Of a stretch of 64,000 nucleotides of DNA, positions 45,485 to 57,350 are shown piece after piece. Made by a program: the position numbers and the translations under genes. This stretch comes from Cystobasidiopsis lactophilus (Eukaryota > Basidiomycota > Agaricostilbomycetes > Agaricostilbales > Chionosphaeraceae), in NCBI GenBank assembly GCA_001599975.1, contig BCIO01000006.1, positions 1,545,587-1,609,586 on the forward strand, written 5' to 3'. Positions within the stretch are counted from its first letter, which is position 1. Each line of letters opens with the position of its first letter. The notes under the pieces are model-generated. The model was not told the DNA's origin, searched no databases, and saw only the letters and a list, made by a program, of their open reading frames with translations.

Positions 45485-46882
45485 ATGCCAAGTCGATCCC
45501 GACGGCCTCCAGGAGTTGCCCGAGAGCACGTTGTCCCCTCTATAGGCCGCAGGAACGACGTTGCAGATCGGCCGCCCACTGCGTCCAGGTCCGAAGCACG
45601 GCTGCTCACGACCAGCCTGTATCAGTCGATGCAGTCAACAAACCTGTTGGCAGCTGCCCAAATCAGGACGGAGGTCGGCAGGACTGCAACGGGCGCCAGT
45701 CAAGTCGAGCCTGAGGTTGGGCTCACGCTCGCCGCCGCGGCAGCCAAAGCTATGGCCAACCAACCTCCAAGCGCAATTAGCATCAGAGGGAGAGCGGCAG
45801 CGCCATGGAGCAGCCATCCCTGGCTTCCCGATCCCAGTGCACTGGCTCGCTCTAACAATGGCCCTTCGCCCAAAGCGAACATCAAATGGTTCCGTGACGG
45901 CCTCTGGGATGATTCCCTCTATTATGCAGTCAAAGGTGCAGATTGTCCTTCGATCACTTCCAGCGTATGGCTAAATCCTTTCCCTCGCCTCGCAAAGCTC
46001 CCGCCTCTTCACGCCGATCCGGCAGCACTTGGGGCCCTACCGTAGCCCGCACTCCAGTGACCCAGCGAGACCCTACAGCCGTCGTACACAGATCCAAAGG
46101 CAAAGAGAAGGCCACTGCACCCAAGGCCATCCCACCTTCGCCACCTGTACCAAGCAAGTCCACTCGCTCTCCCAATGACCGGTCAAAAGCGCCGGAAGGG
46201 GGCCAAGCTGCCGCTGTTCCTGCTCCTGCCAGACCCTCGGAGCGCCCTTCCTCTTCCAGTCGCCATGCCGGGACTGGTTCCAAGGTTTCAATCAGTAGCG
46301 CCGGCGTTCGGGCTAAGATCTCGCCTTCGGCACTCGCTGGCACCAGCCTGGCTACTGCTCAGTAAGATCACTCTCACCTTTTGTTCGGCGTCGCTGATTA
46401 CAGGCATAGGCAATCGTTGTCCGCTTCGGTCAAAGGCAGCAGCAGCACCACCTCTCCTCTCAAAACCCCCAAGCTTGAAAAAGATGACGAGCCATCGAGC
46501 TTTCGACTGCCCGAGCCTTTCACCCGCCCTAAGAAGAGGCCTGCGGATGAGCCGGCGCAGCCGTCTAGCAGCAGCAAGGCTCGCCGGTTCGATGCTCCAC
46601 CATCGCCAGGTTCGACTTCGGACCAGAATGCTTCTGCTTTGGTATGGACGAGCACCCAAGATAATCAGACGCTCTTCTGATTTTCGAGACTTGCTGAATA
46701 CAGAAAACGACGGCATGTCTAGGTCGCTTGCTGGTTATGGTTGCCAACCCGCACTCAAAGGACGATGTCAAGGCGCTGCTGCTGGTGCTTCATCAATCTC
46801 TTGGTATGTGTCGTTCCCGCTCCTTTTTATGCCGAATACTGACAATAGATCAACCGCAGGCTTCACTAAAGATGACTTTTGA
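45485..46882 (+). CDS. Array gene D: family member with C-terminal module
   Basis: ATG 45485 opens MPSRSRRPPGVAREHVVPSI. A short intron (about 45928-45963) joins DDSLYYA to RMAKSFPSPRKAPASSRRSG. A basic/Pro/Ser-rich region follows. After another intron come KTPKLEKDDEPSSFRLPEPF (acidic plus SFRxPE motif) and KKRPADEPAQPSSSSKARRF (family motif). Two last introns flank the module: exon from 46704 gives KTTACLGRLLVMVANPHSKD and DVKALLLVLHQSLG, then after a phase-1 intron FTKDDF and stop 46880-46882. The role is unknown. The basic clusters suggest a nuclear protein. Confidence 0.62.
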
Positions 46883-47306
46883 CTGCTGGCCTCCCCTGTC
46901 CTTCCCTCCGCCACTTTCGCCCTTTCGATGTGCTCCCTTCAACCTTGCATCTGTCTTTGCCGTATTCTACCTTGCTGGAGCGTGTGCTTCATGATGGGTT
47001 CTGTGTTGACCGTGGCGTTGTTTGTCTGGGACCTTTTTGCATTGCGCTTCTTTTTGAACCTCAGCTCCATCCCTTTTTGCGTCCAGTGGATAACTTTCTG
47101 CTGCGAAGTCCCGTTCTCCTTGCACGACACAAATGTCTAATCGGTCATTGGGAAAGATGAGAGGGAAGGCAGTGCAGTGTGCGCATTGACCGTCGCCGAG
47201 GAGTCGGCGCTCGAAACTTGAAAAGCCTTTCAGCCTCTTGTTCCCATACGGCCGTCTTCCTCGACTTACACCCTGCTTCTAGCCTCCGCTTCAGTTTCGG
47301 TGTAGA

Positions 47307-47872
47307 ATGGCGTCAAATTCCACCATGCCACCGCAGGCAGCGCAGAAAAAGAGTTTAGAGGGTGTGTGCCTCAGCCATTCGAGCTTTGATAGACGGCTTT
47401 GAGCAGGTGTGGCATAGAATGGGCAGAGGAGCGGCGAAAAGAAATGCTGTTCCGCCTGATGCAAAAAGACCGCAATGGATTTGAATCCGTGGCACCCGCC
47501 AAGAGAAAAGCGGAAACGCAAGACCTGCCGTCTTCAGACAGCGAAGTCCGCAAAGTTGATCCCGCCCAATCTGGTTCCAACTCCACCTCTCCTTCCACTG
47601 TATGCTTTGGTTCTCTTTGCTTTGCTTTCTGCCTTGATCTGATCTCATGTCCACAGCAAGAGCAGCAAAGCACGATGACCTGCTTGGGGAACATCATGCT
47701 CCTGGTTTCCAAACCTCACACTAAAGCGGACATGATTGGCCTGCTCCAGGGTTTGCACAAGTCTCTCGGTTCGTTTCTGCCTCCCGTCTGATCTCAATGA
47801 AGAACGTTTGAACCTTTGAGAGCAGGCATCGACAGCGCTGACTTTGCTCTCATCTGCCCTCCTCCCAAATGA
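47307..47872 (+). CDS. Array gene E: minimal family member, mostly the module
   Basis: ATG 47307 (MASNSTMPPQAAQKKSLEGV) is joined by a short intron to GIEWAEERRKEMLFRLMQKD. The family motif AKRKAETQDLPSSDSEVRKV follows almost at once. After the phase-0 intron the module exon starts at 47657: QEQQSTMTCLGNIMLLVSKP, HTKADMIGLLQGLHKSLG, then past the phase-1 intron IDSADFALICPPPK and stop 47870-47872. At about 135 residues it is the shortest member and shows the module as a self-standing unit with a short basic arm. The splice choice of the first intron is inferred from frame. Confidence 0.58.
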
Positions 47873-48253
47873 GCCTAGCTTCTCTGTCAACAAAAGCTGA
47901 CGCACAACACTTCCCTTCTTGTTGCTTCTGATGGGCAGTGGATATTGACGGTTGGCGCGCTTCTGTGCTGGTGGCAGAGTTCAGGGAGGAAGGACAGGCG
48001 CAATTTGCCACCGTCGTTTTAAGCCTTAGCTGTTGAGCTCCATAGACATCTTCTTGCTTTTGGAAAGCACAATATCCTGTCCATGTCACTTCTGCAATAC
48101 AACCGAAAGCGACCAGCAGTGCAGAAAGCGCATTGACCATTTTCCGTTGAGAAGATTGGTTGGCGAGCCTCTTGGTCGCTGTCCGTCTTGTGATCTGCTC
48201 CTTGCAGATTTCTGCAGGTCCGATTATTGTTCTTGATTTCTAACTCGGTCAAG

Positions 48254-49909
48254 ATGAGATCGCGGCCTCCTCCCGCCTCTGCTGCCCCTCAACCAACGTT
48301 CAATGGTGTGACGGCGGGTGCGTGCGAAAAACTCGCGTTAGACGCCGAAGTCAGGCTGATTCTTAGGGTGGCGCCATTCCAACAGCTCTTGTGAATCGCA
48401 ATCGCAGGCTTGGCGCACCAATTCGCGAGGGCCGCAACTCCAAGAGGCCTCGGCTGGACGCGCCTGCCTCGCAGAGTGTGAAGCGCACGGGCAGACCTCC
48501 GCGACCTTCGACCTCCAGGAGTGATTCGTCTAATGCCGCAAGCGGTTTGAGAGCGTGGAGTGGCAGTGAGGTCCAGGATGAGCGGGAGCAGGCGGTCGAC
48601 GAGTGGGGGTTCTCGGTGACGCCCTTCACGCAGGGCACGAAGGAAGTCAGGCCGGTGGTCGATGCCCTTCCTATGGATGTCTCAGGCGGCACTTCTTCTT
48701 CCTCTCTTGCTCGGCGGCGGGTGTCCAAATTTTCTTCAGCACCGGGCGGCGGGTTGACGTTGTCCAATGTCCTCTCCAAAGTCAACGACTTCAACAAAAG
48801 GGCTTCTCAAATCCAGCCGAGATCTTGTGGCACTGTGCGAATACGAGAAATCGACCAAGACGCTACGTCGAACTCTGTGCAGACCAGGTCGCCGCCTTCC
48901 TCATCATCCCACCAGCCCTTATCTGCTCCTATTAGGCAATCCGACTCTTCGTGGAACTTACTGAAAAGTCCTCCCGAGCGTGTCAAAGACCCAACAAACA
49001 ATAGGCCGCAAGGGTTCTGTCCTCCTACGATGAAAGGCATGACTCCGCCGACTCCAACGAGACCTGCCACTCCGCTTCTTGCCTCGCCTTCTCCTCCTCC
49101 TCCTGCGTCTATTACAAACCTTTCTGAAGTGACCAAGGCGCCTCGAAGCCCTTCGCCGGAGCCGTCTCAAGTCCAGGATTTTCCCTTCCCATCGGCTCCC
49201 AAAATTTGCCTTTCGCCTATGACCTCCTCTTCTCCTACGTTCGGTTATGAAGCGCTGCCTCGAGTAACAGAAGTACTGGCAGAAGAGCCCCAGTTTGCCA
49301 TGCGTCCCTCCTCTCTCAAAGTCACCCCCATTCTTTCCTCCGGCGATATCGACCACGGTGCAAAGGAAGATCCAGCAGACAAGCAAGAGATTAGCTCTCT
49401 CAAGAGTGATGACGACCCACCATCCACTTCTTCTCGAAGCACTCCCAGTGCCGAAATTTTTATCGAACCCAAACTGGAAGAAGATGAAGATGCAACGCCA
49501 CCGCCCGCCAGTTTTCGCCGCCCCGAGACGTTCAGTAGATTGATCACCAAACACGCAACACCTCGCATCACCTTGGAGCCCGATTCGCTCGCGACCAAGA
49601 AACGCAAAGCTGTCGAGCGTCAACAATTTGCCCCGCGGAAGCCAGAGCCACAATTCGCACCTGACCAAATCGTGAGCGCACTTCATAGCCCTCTGGTGAT
49701 GCTCCCACAGGCTGATGTACCACACGCTTCAGGAGGCTCAAGCGGGCTCGCTCAGCAAAATCCTGCGCTTGCTTGACAAGCCCCAATCCAACGACGAGAT
49801 TAGAGGTTTGCTGCTTCGGTTTGCAAATGATCGGCGTATGTGTTCTCCTTGCGACCGGCGCTAGCTCCACTGGCTGATTGCGCGTCGACTTGCAGGTCTT
49901 GCTTTGTGA
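48254..49909 (+). CDS. Array gene F: long disordered member with diverged module
   Basis: ATG 48254 (MRSRPPPASAAPQPTFNGVT) is spliced to a long Pro/Ser-rich exon starting LGAPIREGRNSKRPRLDAPA. Most of the ~500 residues look disordered. Near the C-terminus are KLEEDEDATPPPASFRRPET (acidic plus SFRRPETF) and the basic TKKRKAVERQQFAPRKPEP, a weak version of the family motif. The module exon, from 49733, reads EAQAGSLSKILRLLDKPQSN and DEIRGLLLRFANDR, then after a phase-1 intron RLAL and stop 49907-49909. The module aligns with D, E, G, H and I but has lost LH-x-SLG and the DF end. Confidence 0.6.
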
Positions 49910-50494
49910 ATTTGGACTTGCTTTGTGAACTTGGACTTGTTTTCGCCTTCTCCTCTCACCCGAAGCTTCACAGCGTTGCCTATGTGAAGCTGGATACCCT
50001 CTATCTGCGTGTTCTGCAAAAGGTTGCCACTGCGGGAGGTCGGAATCGGTCCAATCGTGTCCGATCTTTACCACCCCTCGTTCAACCCCTGAAAGCCTTC
50101 GTTCTCCTATCGGCCCAACGACGCATGACTTACGGGAAGATGAAGCTCGTTATTCGAAAGTACCTAAAGCGAGCCGCGCCACCAGAAGTGCGCTGTCCTC
50201 AATCGCACGTGAAATGGCCGCCGCAAATCAAAACAAACATGTCCTCGGCGTTTGTTGTTCGCTATCAGCCTTGTACTTTGAGAGAAGCTCTGCTCAAAGC
50301 TTCTCTGTTGTGCTCCTTGCATCGCGCGTGAGCAACGACTATGGCTTCGGTGCCTCGCACATTCGCAGCGCCGGCGGCGCAACCTGGCAACATCAAAACA
50401 ACAACCTGTACGTCAATCTTTCCAATCTGGCCCACTTTAAGTTTCATCTCATGCTACATTTGGTTTCACAGCTGCGTATGAGCGTCGCCGCGCA

Positions 50495-51863
50495 ATGGCC
50501 GGGCAGGGACGCGGTGCGCAAGGAGACCTCCGACGAGACGGGGCAAGCAGCGAGAAGACTCTCACAAAATCCCAACATGAAGCTTTGGACTTTATGCTAC
50601 AAGAGCTGTATGTCCACAGCAACTGCCACGGCCGGCAGATCAGTCACGCCTTCCGCCAAACTCGACCCTTGGCTGAGCATCGAGCTTTTTACCACAAGAT
50701 TGATCGCCCGCGCTTCTTGTCCACAGTCAAGGTGAGCAATCTGTATGATCTCTTCCTTTTGGCTGGATTTGATATCCCCAAATTGCCAGCGCGCGTGAGT
50801 CGCAATAAGCCAAGACGAGGCGAGGCGGTAGCTTAGACATCTGAACAGCTTGGACCTCGGGCTCTACAACAAGGCTTCCACCGTCTATGAGGACCTCAAG
50901 CTCATCTTCTTGCAAGGCCTGCGGTTTTACAACATTTCCTCCAACGGTGCGTCCCCCATTGTCCTACCCGAGAGGACCCTACTGACCTTGTGTGAGCGCA
51001 GGCTATCGAGATTCAAAGAACATGCTCAAATATCTAGACGACTGCTGGAGCGGCTCATGCTACCTTCCTTCACTCGGACGTATGGGCTACGCGGCATCGG
51101 CAACAAAAGTCGACAGCGCGATCCCAGCCAAATCGCGCCCTCACCTGACGGAGGACGAGCTTAGCCACTACAAGAGTCTCGCGCGCGAGATGGATGTCGT
51201 TCACGCTGAAATCATCAAGGGTTTTTTGTCGGGCCGACAGGACGAGGCGGGCACCGTTCGAGCCTTCCAGAGAGAGAAGGACCTGTGTTTCCCAGCAGCC
51301 GGCAGCGATGGTCTTTGTTCCCCAACAAGGGCTCCAAAGCCTGCTGCCGACTCCCCTCGCCATCCTCCTTGGGGCAGCTTCGGCGCTCCGGACCAGCGAC
51401 GCGAGCATGCTGCACCCAAGACCGCCAAGGTCAAGGTCGACGACACTTCAGCACGACCCCTCAAGAGGGCAGCCGAAGAGGACTCGCGCGCTTCTTCGAG
51501 CAGCAAAGTTCGTCGAATCGACCGCTCGCCCTCAGCAGATCCTCCACCAGCCCGCTTTGGTTCTGGCTCCAATGGCGCTCTAATGGTATGCTCATTTCGT
51601 ACCGCTTTTTTCCTTCTTTCTGTCCTTTGCTTACATATGCCTGCAGAATGACCGACAGACGGAAACAATGTGCATGGCCAACATAATCCTCGCGGTGTCC
51701 AAGCCGCGGACCACGGCCGACTTGGTTGACAGGTTGGAGGAGCTGCACCAGTACATGGGTGAGCCATCGAGTCTTGATATCAGCTCATCTTGGCTGATGC
51801 TGACCCTTTTTTGCGCGCACAGGTGTCGACAGCTTCTATCTCGTTTCCCGTCCAAGCAAATAG
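50495..51863 (+). CDS. Array gene G: bromodomain protein with the family module
   Basis: ATG 50495 (MAGQGRGAQGDLRRDGASSE). Residues about 25-140 fit a diverged bromodomain, the acetyl-lysine reader fold: SQHEALDFMLQELYVHSNCH (helix Z), FYHKIDRPRFLSTVK (PMDLxTI region), LGLYNKASTVYEDLKLIFLQ (helix B), GLRFYNISSN (with the YN whose Asn binds acetyl-lysine), YRDSKNMLKYLDDCW (helix C). Introns at about 50733-50828 and 50947-51000 join these pieces in one frame. Then a helical region (HLTEDELSHYKSLAREMDVV), the family motif LKRAAEEDSRASSSSKVRRI, and the module from 51647: TMCMANIILAVSKPRTTADL, VDRLEELHQYMG, and VDSFYLVSRPSK with stop 51861-51863. Confidence 0.66.
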
Positions 51864-52376
51864 AGCTCGCATCTTTCGATGGTTCGCCAGCCAGCGGCGC
51901 TTCTCTTTCATCTTCGCGCCATCTCGAAATGGCAATGGTAAAATCTTTATGTGCGAACCGGGGGCTCGAAAAAAGTGCGATTTGCCACCTTCGGTTTTAG
52001 ACTCAATTTCAACGCTATAGGGCCGGCGTCTGACCAAAATACTTGTTTTGATAGCTGTTATCTTCCAGACCTTTGGGATAGATAAATGTGGATGGGACAG
52101 TGCTGCGATTAGGGCCTTGAGGGCAAGTTCGATGCGCTGTGGGGCTAATTGAGCATGCACCATGAGCCAGCTTGAGCAGCCAATGATATAGACAGCTTTA
52201 AAAAGGACCTGTAAGGCATCCAAGACCTTGAGCCGAGCAGACCCAAAGGTCTGATGAAGCAGCCCCAGCTCGCTTCGTCGAGCGCATCTTTTGCTCCCCG
52301 TCAGCCTTGATCCCTGGCGCTATACCCGGCCCTTGCCTCCCATCTGTGCCTAGATCTGTGTAACTGCAGCGAGTCA

Positions 52377-54909
52377 ATGGCGGCCCCCACGTCTTCTGAG
52401 GCGGCAGCGTCGATCTCGGACGAAGCCGAATCCAGTTTGGCAGCCAGTTGCGTTCTTTGCCTTGCTTTAGCTCTGCGATTGAGCTGTCTGCTTACGACTG
52501 CTGCGCAACAGTTGTCAAGAACCGGACCCGCAAGGCGCCCACTCGGTTTGGCACATCCACCACCAAAGAAGACCCCAACACACGCCGGTCGCCCAGGCGG
52601 GCGCCAATGACAGCTCCTCCCGCTGCGCCTACCAGTCCCACGGCCAGCCCGTTGCGTGCATCGACCTCCAAGAATGAACCGTCACCCACCAAAAGCCCAG
52701 CGAAGGGCGGCAAGGACGAGCAGCAACCTGACGAGTCGGTCCCTTCCTCGGCGCTCGAGCAGGACGAGGCCACGGAGGGCGTCACCACCCGCGCACGAGC
52801 CCGACAGCGCCAACTGACTTCCTCGTCGCCGCTGTCCTCCGACTCTGCCGTTCGGTCCACCTTGCAGATCGTCCACCACCGCCAGACCGAGGACGACGAG
52901 GAGGACAAGATGATCGCTGCTGCTCTTACCTCCCGGGTCACTCCAGCTATACCCGAGATTTCAGAAGTGGAACCTGCTAGTGCCGAAGCCAGCCATCCGG
53001 TCGAGGAGCCAGTCGCTGTCCAAGTCTCTTCACCACCCGCGGCTGGCTGTTCAGAGGACGGTGGAGAGCCTGTTCCTGTCCCAGTGACTAGCGTTCGCAT
53101 CCCCATTGATAATCCAGAGCCATGTCCCGCCGCCGAGTCTCCCACTAGCAAAAGCTCTTCTGCGGCCACTCAAGTTCCACCGCCCCAAACTCTCATCATC
53201 GAGGGCTCGGAGCCTACTCCGATTGATCCCCAGCTTGGCGCTTCCCCATCGGCCTCGGACACGCCCGCCTCGAAAACGCCGTCCAGCGCGTTGCCGCCCG
53301 AAGAAGGTCCCACCACTACGTCCTCGATTCGCTCTTCTTCCGACCCTGCTGCCAAAGCTCCTTCCGCTAAAAAACCAAAGCTGATCCTCAACGTCCCACG
53401 TCTTTCCCAAACCGTAGCACCGACGCCACCCGCTCGACCTCCCGCCCAGCCGTCGCCTCCTGAGGAAGAAGCGGACGATCCCAAAGCCCGCCGAGCCCGC
53501 ACCGCCGCCCGCATGCAGGAGCTCCGACAGCAGGTGGCTGCCGACGCGGAGGCCGAAGCCAAGGCCAGGCAGCAGAAGAAAGACGAGCAGAAGCAGAGGA
53601 AGGAGATGGAGAAGAAGCGGATGAAGATGCCCGCCGCCCAAGCGCCGCCGCCGCCTCTTCCACAGAAGAACCCTGCTCCGCCTCCCAAAACCGGCAGTTC
53701 CTCTTCGTCCAAACCTGTGGCCGGTCAAAAGGCGAAACGCCCGACGTCGACCGAGAATGGCAACGCAGAGATCAAAGCCAGCCGATCTTCTCAGACTGGA
53801 CCCTCCTCGAGCGACGTCCAGGCCAAGTCCTCTCCCCAAGAAGCCCAGAAAAGTAGCATTGAACGAGCTCAGCCGCCCAATAAGAAGCACAAGGTTGACG
53901 ATCGCGAACCAACTTTTGCGAACGAAGAAGTTCCGGTCGAGCAGCGTGCCAAGACGAAGCAGATTGGTCAAGCGACAACGAATACTCCCATGCCCAGTAC
54001 CAGCAACACTCATCGGGGTGCATTGACCTGCGCTACCATCGAGACCCCTCTCGACTCTCACCCCGTTGCTCGCCCGCAGCCAGGCAGCATAAGCATCGCG
54101 CCCATCAGCACCACCACTGCCATGACCCTGACCGACATACGAACAGAGCGCACCGAACCTAACCCATTGCCGTCTAGCTGGCCGCCGATGGAGCCCGGCA
54201 GGACACCGCCTACTCCGCGAAACGCCACTCCACCTCCTGGCCTGCTGACTCCCACCCCTGATCTGCTGACGCCACCTAGGACTCCCTCTCCACTGGGGGA
54301 CTCGAGCCATTATGATCCTACTCCTTCTCCGCCTGCAACCGACCTGCTACCGCCACCTAGGACTCCCTGTCCACTGGGGGACTCGAGTCAATACGAGCCT
54401 ACTCCTTCTCCGCCTGCAGCCATGCCCGATTCGCAGCGCGAAAGCCAAGTAGAGCTTCCTGCTCCCGTGGTCGAGATGGAGACGGTCCAGGGCAGCAACA
54501 CCCCTGCCGCTATGGTCGAGAAGCCCTCGATTGCAGCGCCCTCGGTACCTGCCAAGAGGCCTGCCGAAGCGGAAATCGAGCCGCCTTCGAAGAGCAAAGT
54601 GCGCAAGGTCGACCAGCCGTCCCAGACCGAATCTGTTCCCAGCCCGGCTGCACTCGTACGTCGTTCCCATCCCTCCCAACTTCTCGGGTCTTATAGATGT
54701 CATGAAACCGACAGATGAACCCAACAGCATGTCTTGGCCGCTTGATGCTGGTGGTGGCCAATGAGGCCCACAACAAAGAAGACCTCAAGCCCTTGTTGCA
54801 AGAGCTGCACAAATCTCTCGGTCTGTTCGGCTCTTTTGTTCAGTAGAAAGTATTCGCTGATCTCATGGACATGTGAGCAGGTTTCAGCGCCACTGACTTT
54901 TCGCCCTGA
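52377..54909 (+). CDS. Array gene H: largest family member, mostly disordered
   Basis: ATG 52377 (MAAPTSSEAAASISDEAESS). An intron (about 52453-52510) joins to IVKNRTRKAPTRFGTSTTKE. A long Pro/Ser/Thr-rich region follows, interrupted near 53470-53630 by a highly charged helix (RTAARMQELRQQVAADAEAE; ARQQKKDEQKQRKEMEKKRM), probably a single alpha helix or coiled coil. An 81-bp repeat near 54260-54420 encodes TP-rich segments. At the end are AKRPAEAEIEPPSKSKVRKV and the module exon from 54714: MNPTACLGRLMLVVANEAHN, KEDLKPLLQELHKSLG, then FSATDFSP and stop 54907-54909. About 780 residues. Confidence 0.66.
54260..54421 (+). repeat. 81-bp direct repeat inside gene H
   Basis: Two copies (about 54260-54340 and 54341-54418) in direct succession keep the core ccacctaggactccct and ccactgggggactcgag, and encode LLTPPRTPSPLGDSS / LLPPPRTPCPLGDSS. 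They add TP-rich disordered sequence; a weaker TP-rich unit lies just upstream. Confidence 0.75.
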
Positions 54910-55296
54910 TTTTCTTTCTACAAAACGGCATCTGGCAATCAGTCGCTTACAAGGACACAACGCTTCTCCCGGATCGTATTTCGCCGTGCATTCTTCTGGG
55001 CGAGTTCTAGTGTGTAGCATTTGGCAAGCACGATGGGGCTAGCGGTCTTCGATGCTCGCTATGGGATTCCGTTTGCCTTTGCCAATGACAAGCCGAAGCT
55101 TGATGCCAGTCCAACTTCGGTTTTAAAGAATGAGAATTCATTGCATGAGTGATTGAATCCTATGACAAATGCAGAAGGCCATATGTATGAATGCCCTGCT
55201 TGGGCCCACAGATGATGATGCAGCTCAAGCTGAGCGATGCATTGAAAATGATGATACATGAATAGTGTCCGTTTGATTGAAATGAGCGTTCATCGT

Positions 55297-57350
55297 CTAG
55301 AACGTTTCCGTAGGAGCCACTTCGGTCGTTGAACTTCGGGTCCGAACTCGACGGGTCGTTGCGGGGGTGGTGGTGGTGGTGGGTGAGACGATTCGGACGG
55401 CAGTCGTAGTGGCAACTCGTCGAGGCGTCGTCGTTGTGGTCGGCGTTTCGTAGGTGTAAGTGGGGTAGTAGTTGTAGTCCGACGTCTCATAGTCGGTCGT
55501 CGCGAAGACCACTGTCGTCCGCGTGGTGGTGCGTGCGGTAGTCGCGGCCGCAGGAGTGTAGCCGCCATCGTAAGTCGGGCTGGCGTCACTTTTTAGCGGG
55601 GGGAAACTTGAGCGGCACCGCAAGACGACTGCTCACCTGGGGATGCTGTAATCGATGGACTCAATATCGGTGGCCACCTCGATGCCCTGAGAGGTAAGCC
55701 AGTCATCGATGGTCGCGTTGTTTTGCTTATAGTCGCCGCCGCAAGTGCCGACCTGTGCGCTGCATGAGAATTGGTACTTCAACGACATAATCAGGGGAGC
55801 TCACATTGGCGAAGTAAAAGTAGTGATCTTGCTGAAACGTGCTATTGCCGGTAGGGTGGGGGACGCAGCTGCCATCCACATCCTCGTCCCAGCAAACTGG
55901 ACCAGGTACAAATGAGCGCAGCCCAGGAGAACCGAATTGGAAGGCACTTACTGTCCCACTGTGGTCCCAAAGCGGTGTTGTTGAATCCAGAGTAGTAGAA
56001 TGGTGTACCAGCGTGTGTGTAGTTGGCACTCTCGGGGATGAACTCGGTGTAGTTGTCTGCCAAGTCAAAATGAGCTTTCGTCGGTGGAGAGGATGTGCTG
56101 GACTTACCATTGCCGGCAATGCCACGCTCGCCAGACTGATCACACTGCATCAGTCTCGAGTCCAGATCGAGCACAGACGTGCGTCCTCACCTCGCCCCAG
56201 AAGTTGTAATTGCTGCCGGTCGAGAGACGTCAGAGTGAATCAAATACACCAAAACGGGCCAGCTCACTAGTACCATGCACCAGGTCCGTTAAAGACTCGA
56301 GGAGTGCCATAGGTGTGGTGATAGTACGAAATATTTTGGTGGTTGAGCTGTCGACTAAATTTAGCCGACGAGGTCCAAATCTGGAAGGCTGCAAAGGAAG
56401 CTTACATCCATTGCTGCGATGATAGAGTGCATGCCACCCTGTTCAAGAGACTCAGAATAGAGCCGAAACCTCAAGAGACATGAAGCAAAACGCACAAGTC
56501 CGTGACCAGCGATGCTGAAAACGAGCCCTTGGCCAGAGTAGCGGTTGATGATGTCTGCCCAGTCATTGGTCTCCGCCTTCGCTTCGAGGTAGCCTTGTAG
56601 GGCGAAAGCGTTCATCGTGCAGTTTTGGTCGCCAAAGCCGTTCAGCTTTCCGAAGTAGCGGCAGATGCCAGCGAGGTTGGGATCAAGCTGATTCCAGTCA
56701 GCGACATCAGACGATAGCGATTGCTCGAGCTGGTAATTGCCGGAGAAGACGATCAGGGCCTTGTTCATTTCTGGCACAATCGCGGTGAAGCCAGATGCAC
56801 CCGAGCTGTTCCATGGAACCCTTGAGCATCATGCATTGTGTGATAAAAGGAAGAGGACAGACGCAGTGGGTCCAAAGGTGTTGACCACTTCCCACGGTGG
56901 CAAGGTCGAATCGGGAAAGTTCTTCAGCATTGCCGCCTCAGTGAAAGTCTGGTTCGGGCAAAGCGTGTTGTAGTCGCCATAGCTTTCGAACAAGATCAGC
57001 CTTTTAGATGCAAGCGCTTCACAATAAAGGACCCACGACGACATCGTCAAGATAGCACTGAGGTCCGGCGGTGAGCATTGGAGGTAGAGCCGAGTGGGAG
57101 TGGCATGAAGACCTACTGGTATCTGCAATGGAACCAAGTCGATAAGGGGTTAGGCTTGGCGTCAAGAGAAGATGATCGGTGGGCTTACCTGTTGTGCCAA
57201 TACGCTGGTAGGTGGATTGGCCCCATTGAGCCCAATTCAATCCCGCAATGAAGTCAAGGCCAACGCACCATCCGGCGTCAAGCTGTTCTCCTTGTTGACC
57301 TGGGCATAGGCCAGCGTCGCTGCCAAGAGGGCAGGCAGTAGAATCTGCAT
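55297..57350 (-). CDS. Secreted class-3-lipase-like protein, nucleophile Ser replaced by Gly
   Basis: ATG 57350 begins a signal peptide (MQILLPALLAATLAYAQ). The lipase fold is shown by GFTAIVPEMNKALIVFSGNY, CRYFGKLNGFGDQN, the elbow FSIAGHGL joined by splicing at about 56440-56501 to GGMHSIIAAMD, YGTPRVFNGPGAWY, and FDLADNYTEFIPES...YTHAGTPFYYSG. Active class-3 lipases have GHSLGG; here the codon is GGA, giving GHGLGG. The C-terminus is Thr-rich (PTYTYETPTTTTTPRRVATT) and ends at 55297, like an O-glycosylated stalk. Eight or more introns. It lies between array genes H and I but on the other strand and is not related to them. Confidence 0.68.

Noticed and set aside
48958-49725. 255-codon minus-strand frame opposite gene F
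   Set aside because: Arg- and Gly-rich shadow of a Pro/Ser-rich coding exon. Gene F is supported by family motifs.
51864-52376. 147-codon minus-strand frame between G and H
   Set aside because: No domain and biased composition; partly antisense to the last exon of gene G.
52378-52610. Reading the first exon of gene H straight through as a separate 77-residue protein
   Set aside because: A GT..AG intron at about 52453-52510 joins it in frame to the long downstream exon, giving one continuous gene.
53051-54310. 419-codon minus-strand frame opposite gene H
   Set aside because: A shadow of the Ser/Pro/Ala-rich gene H; the translation is Arg/Gly/Leu-biased with no domain.
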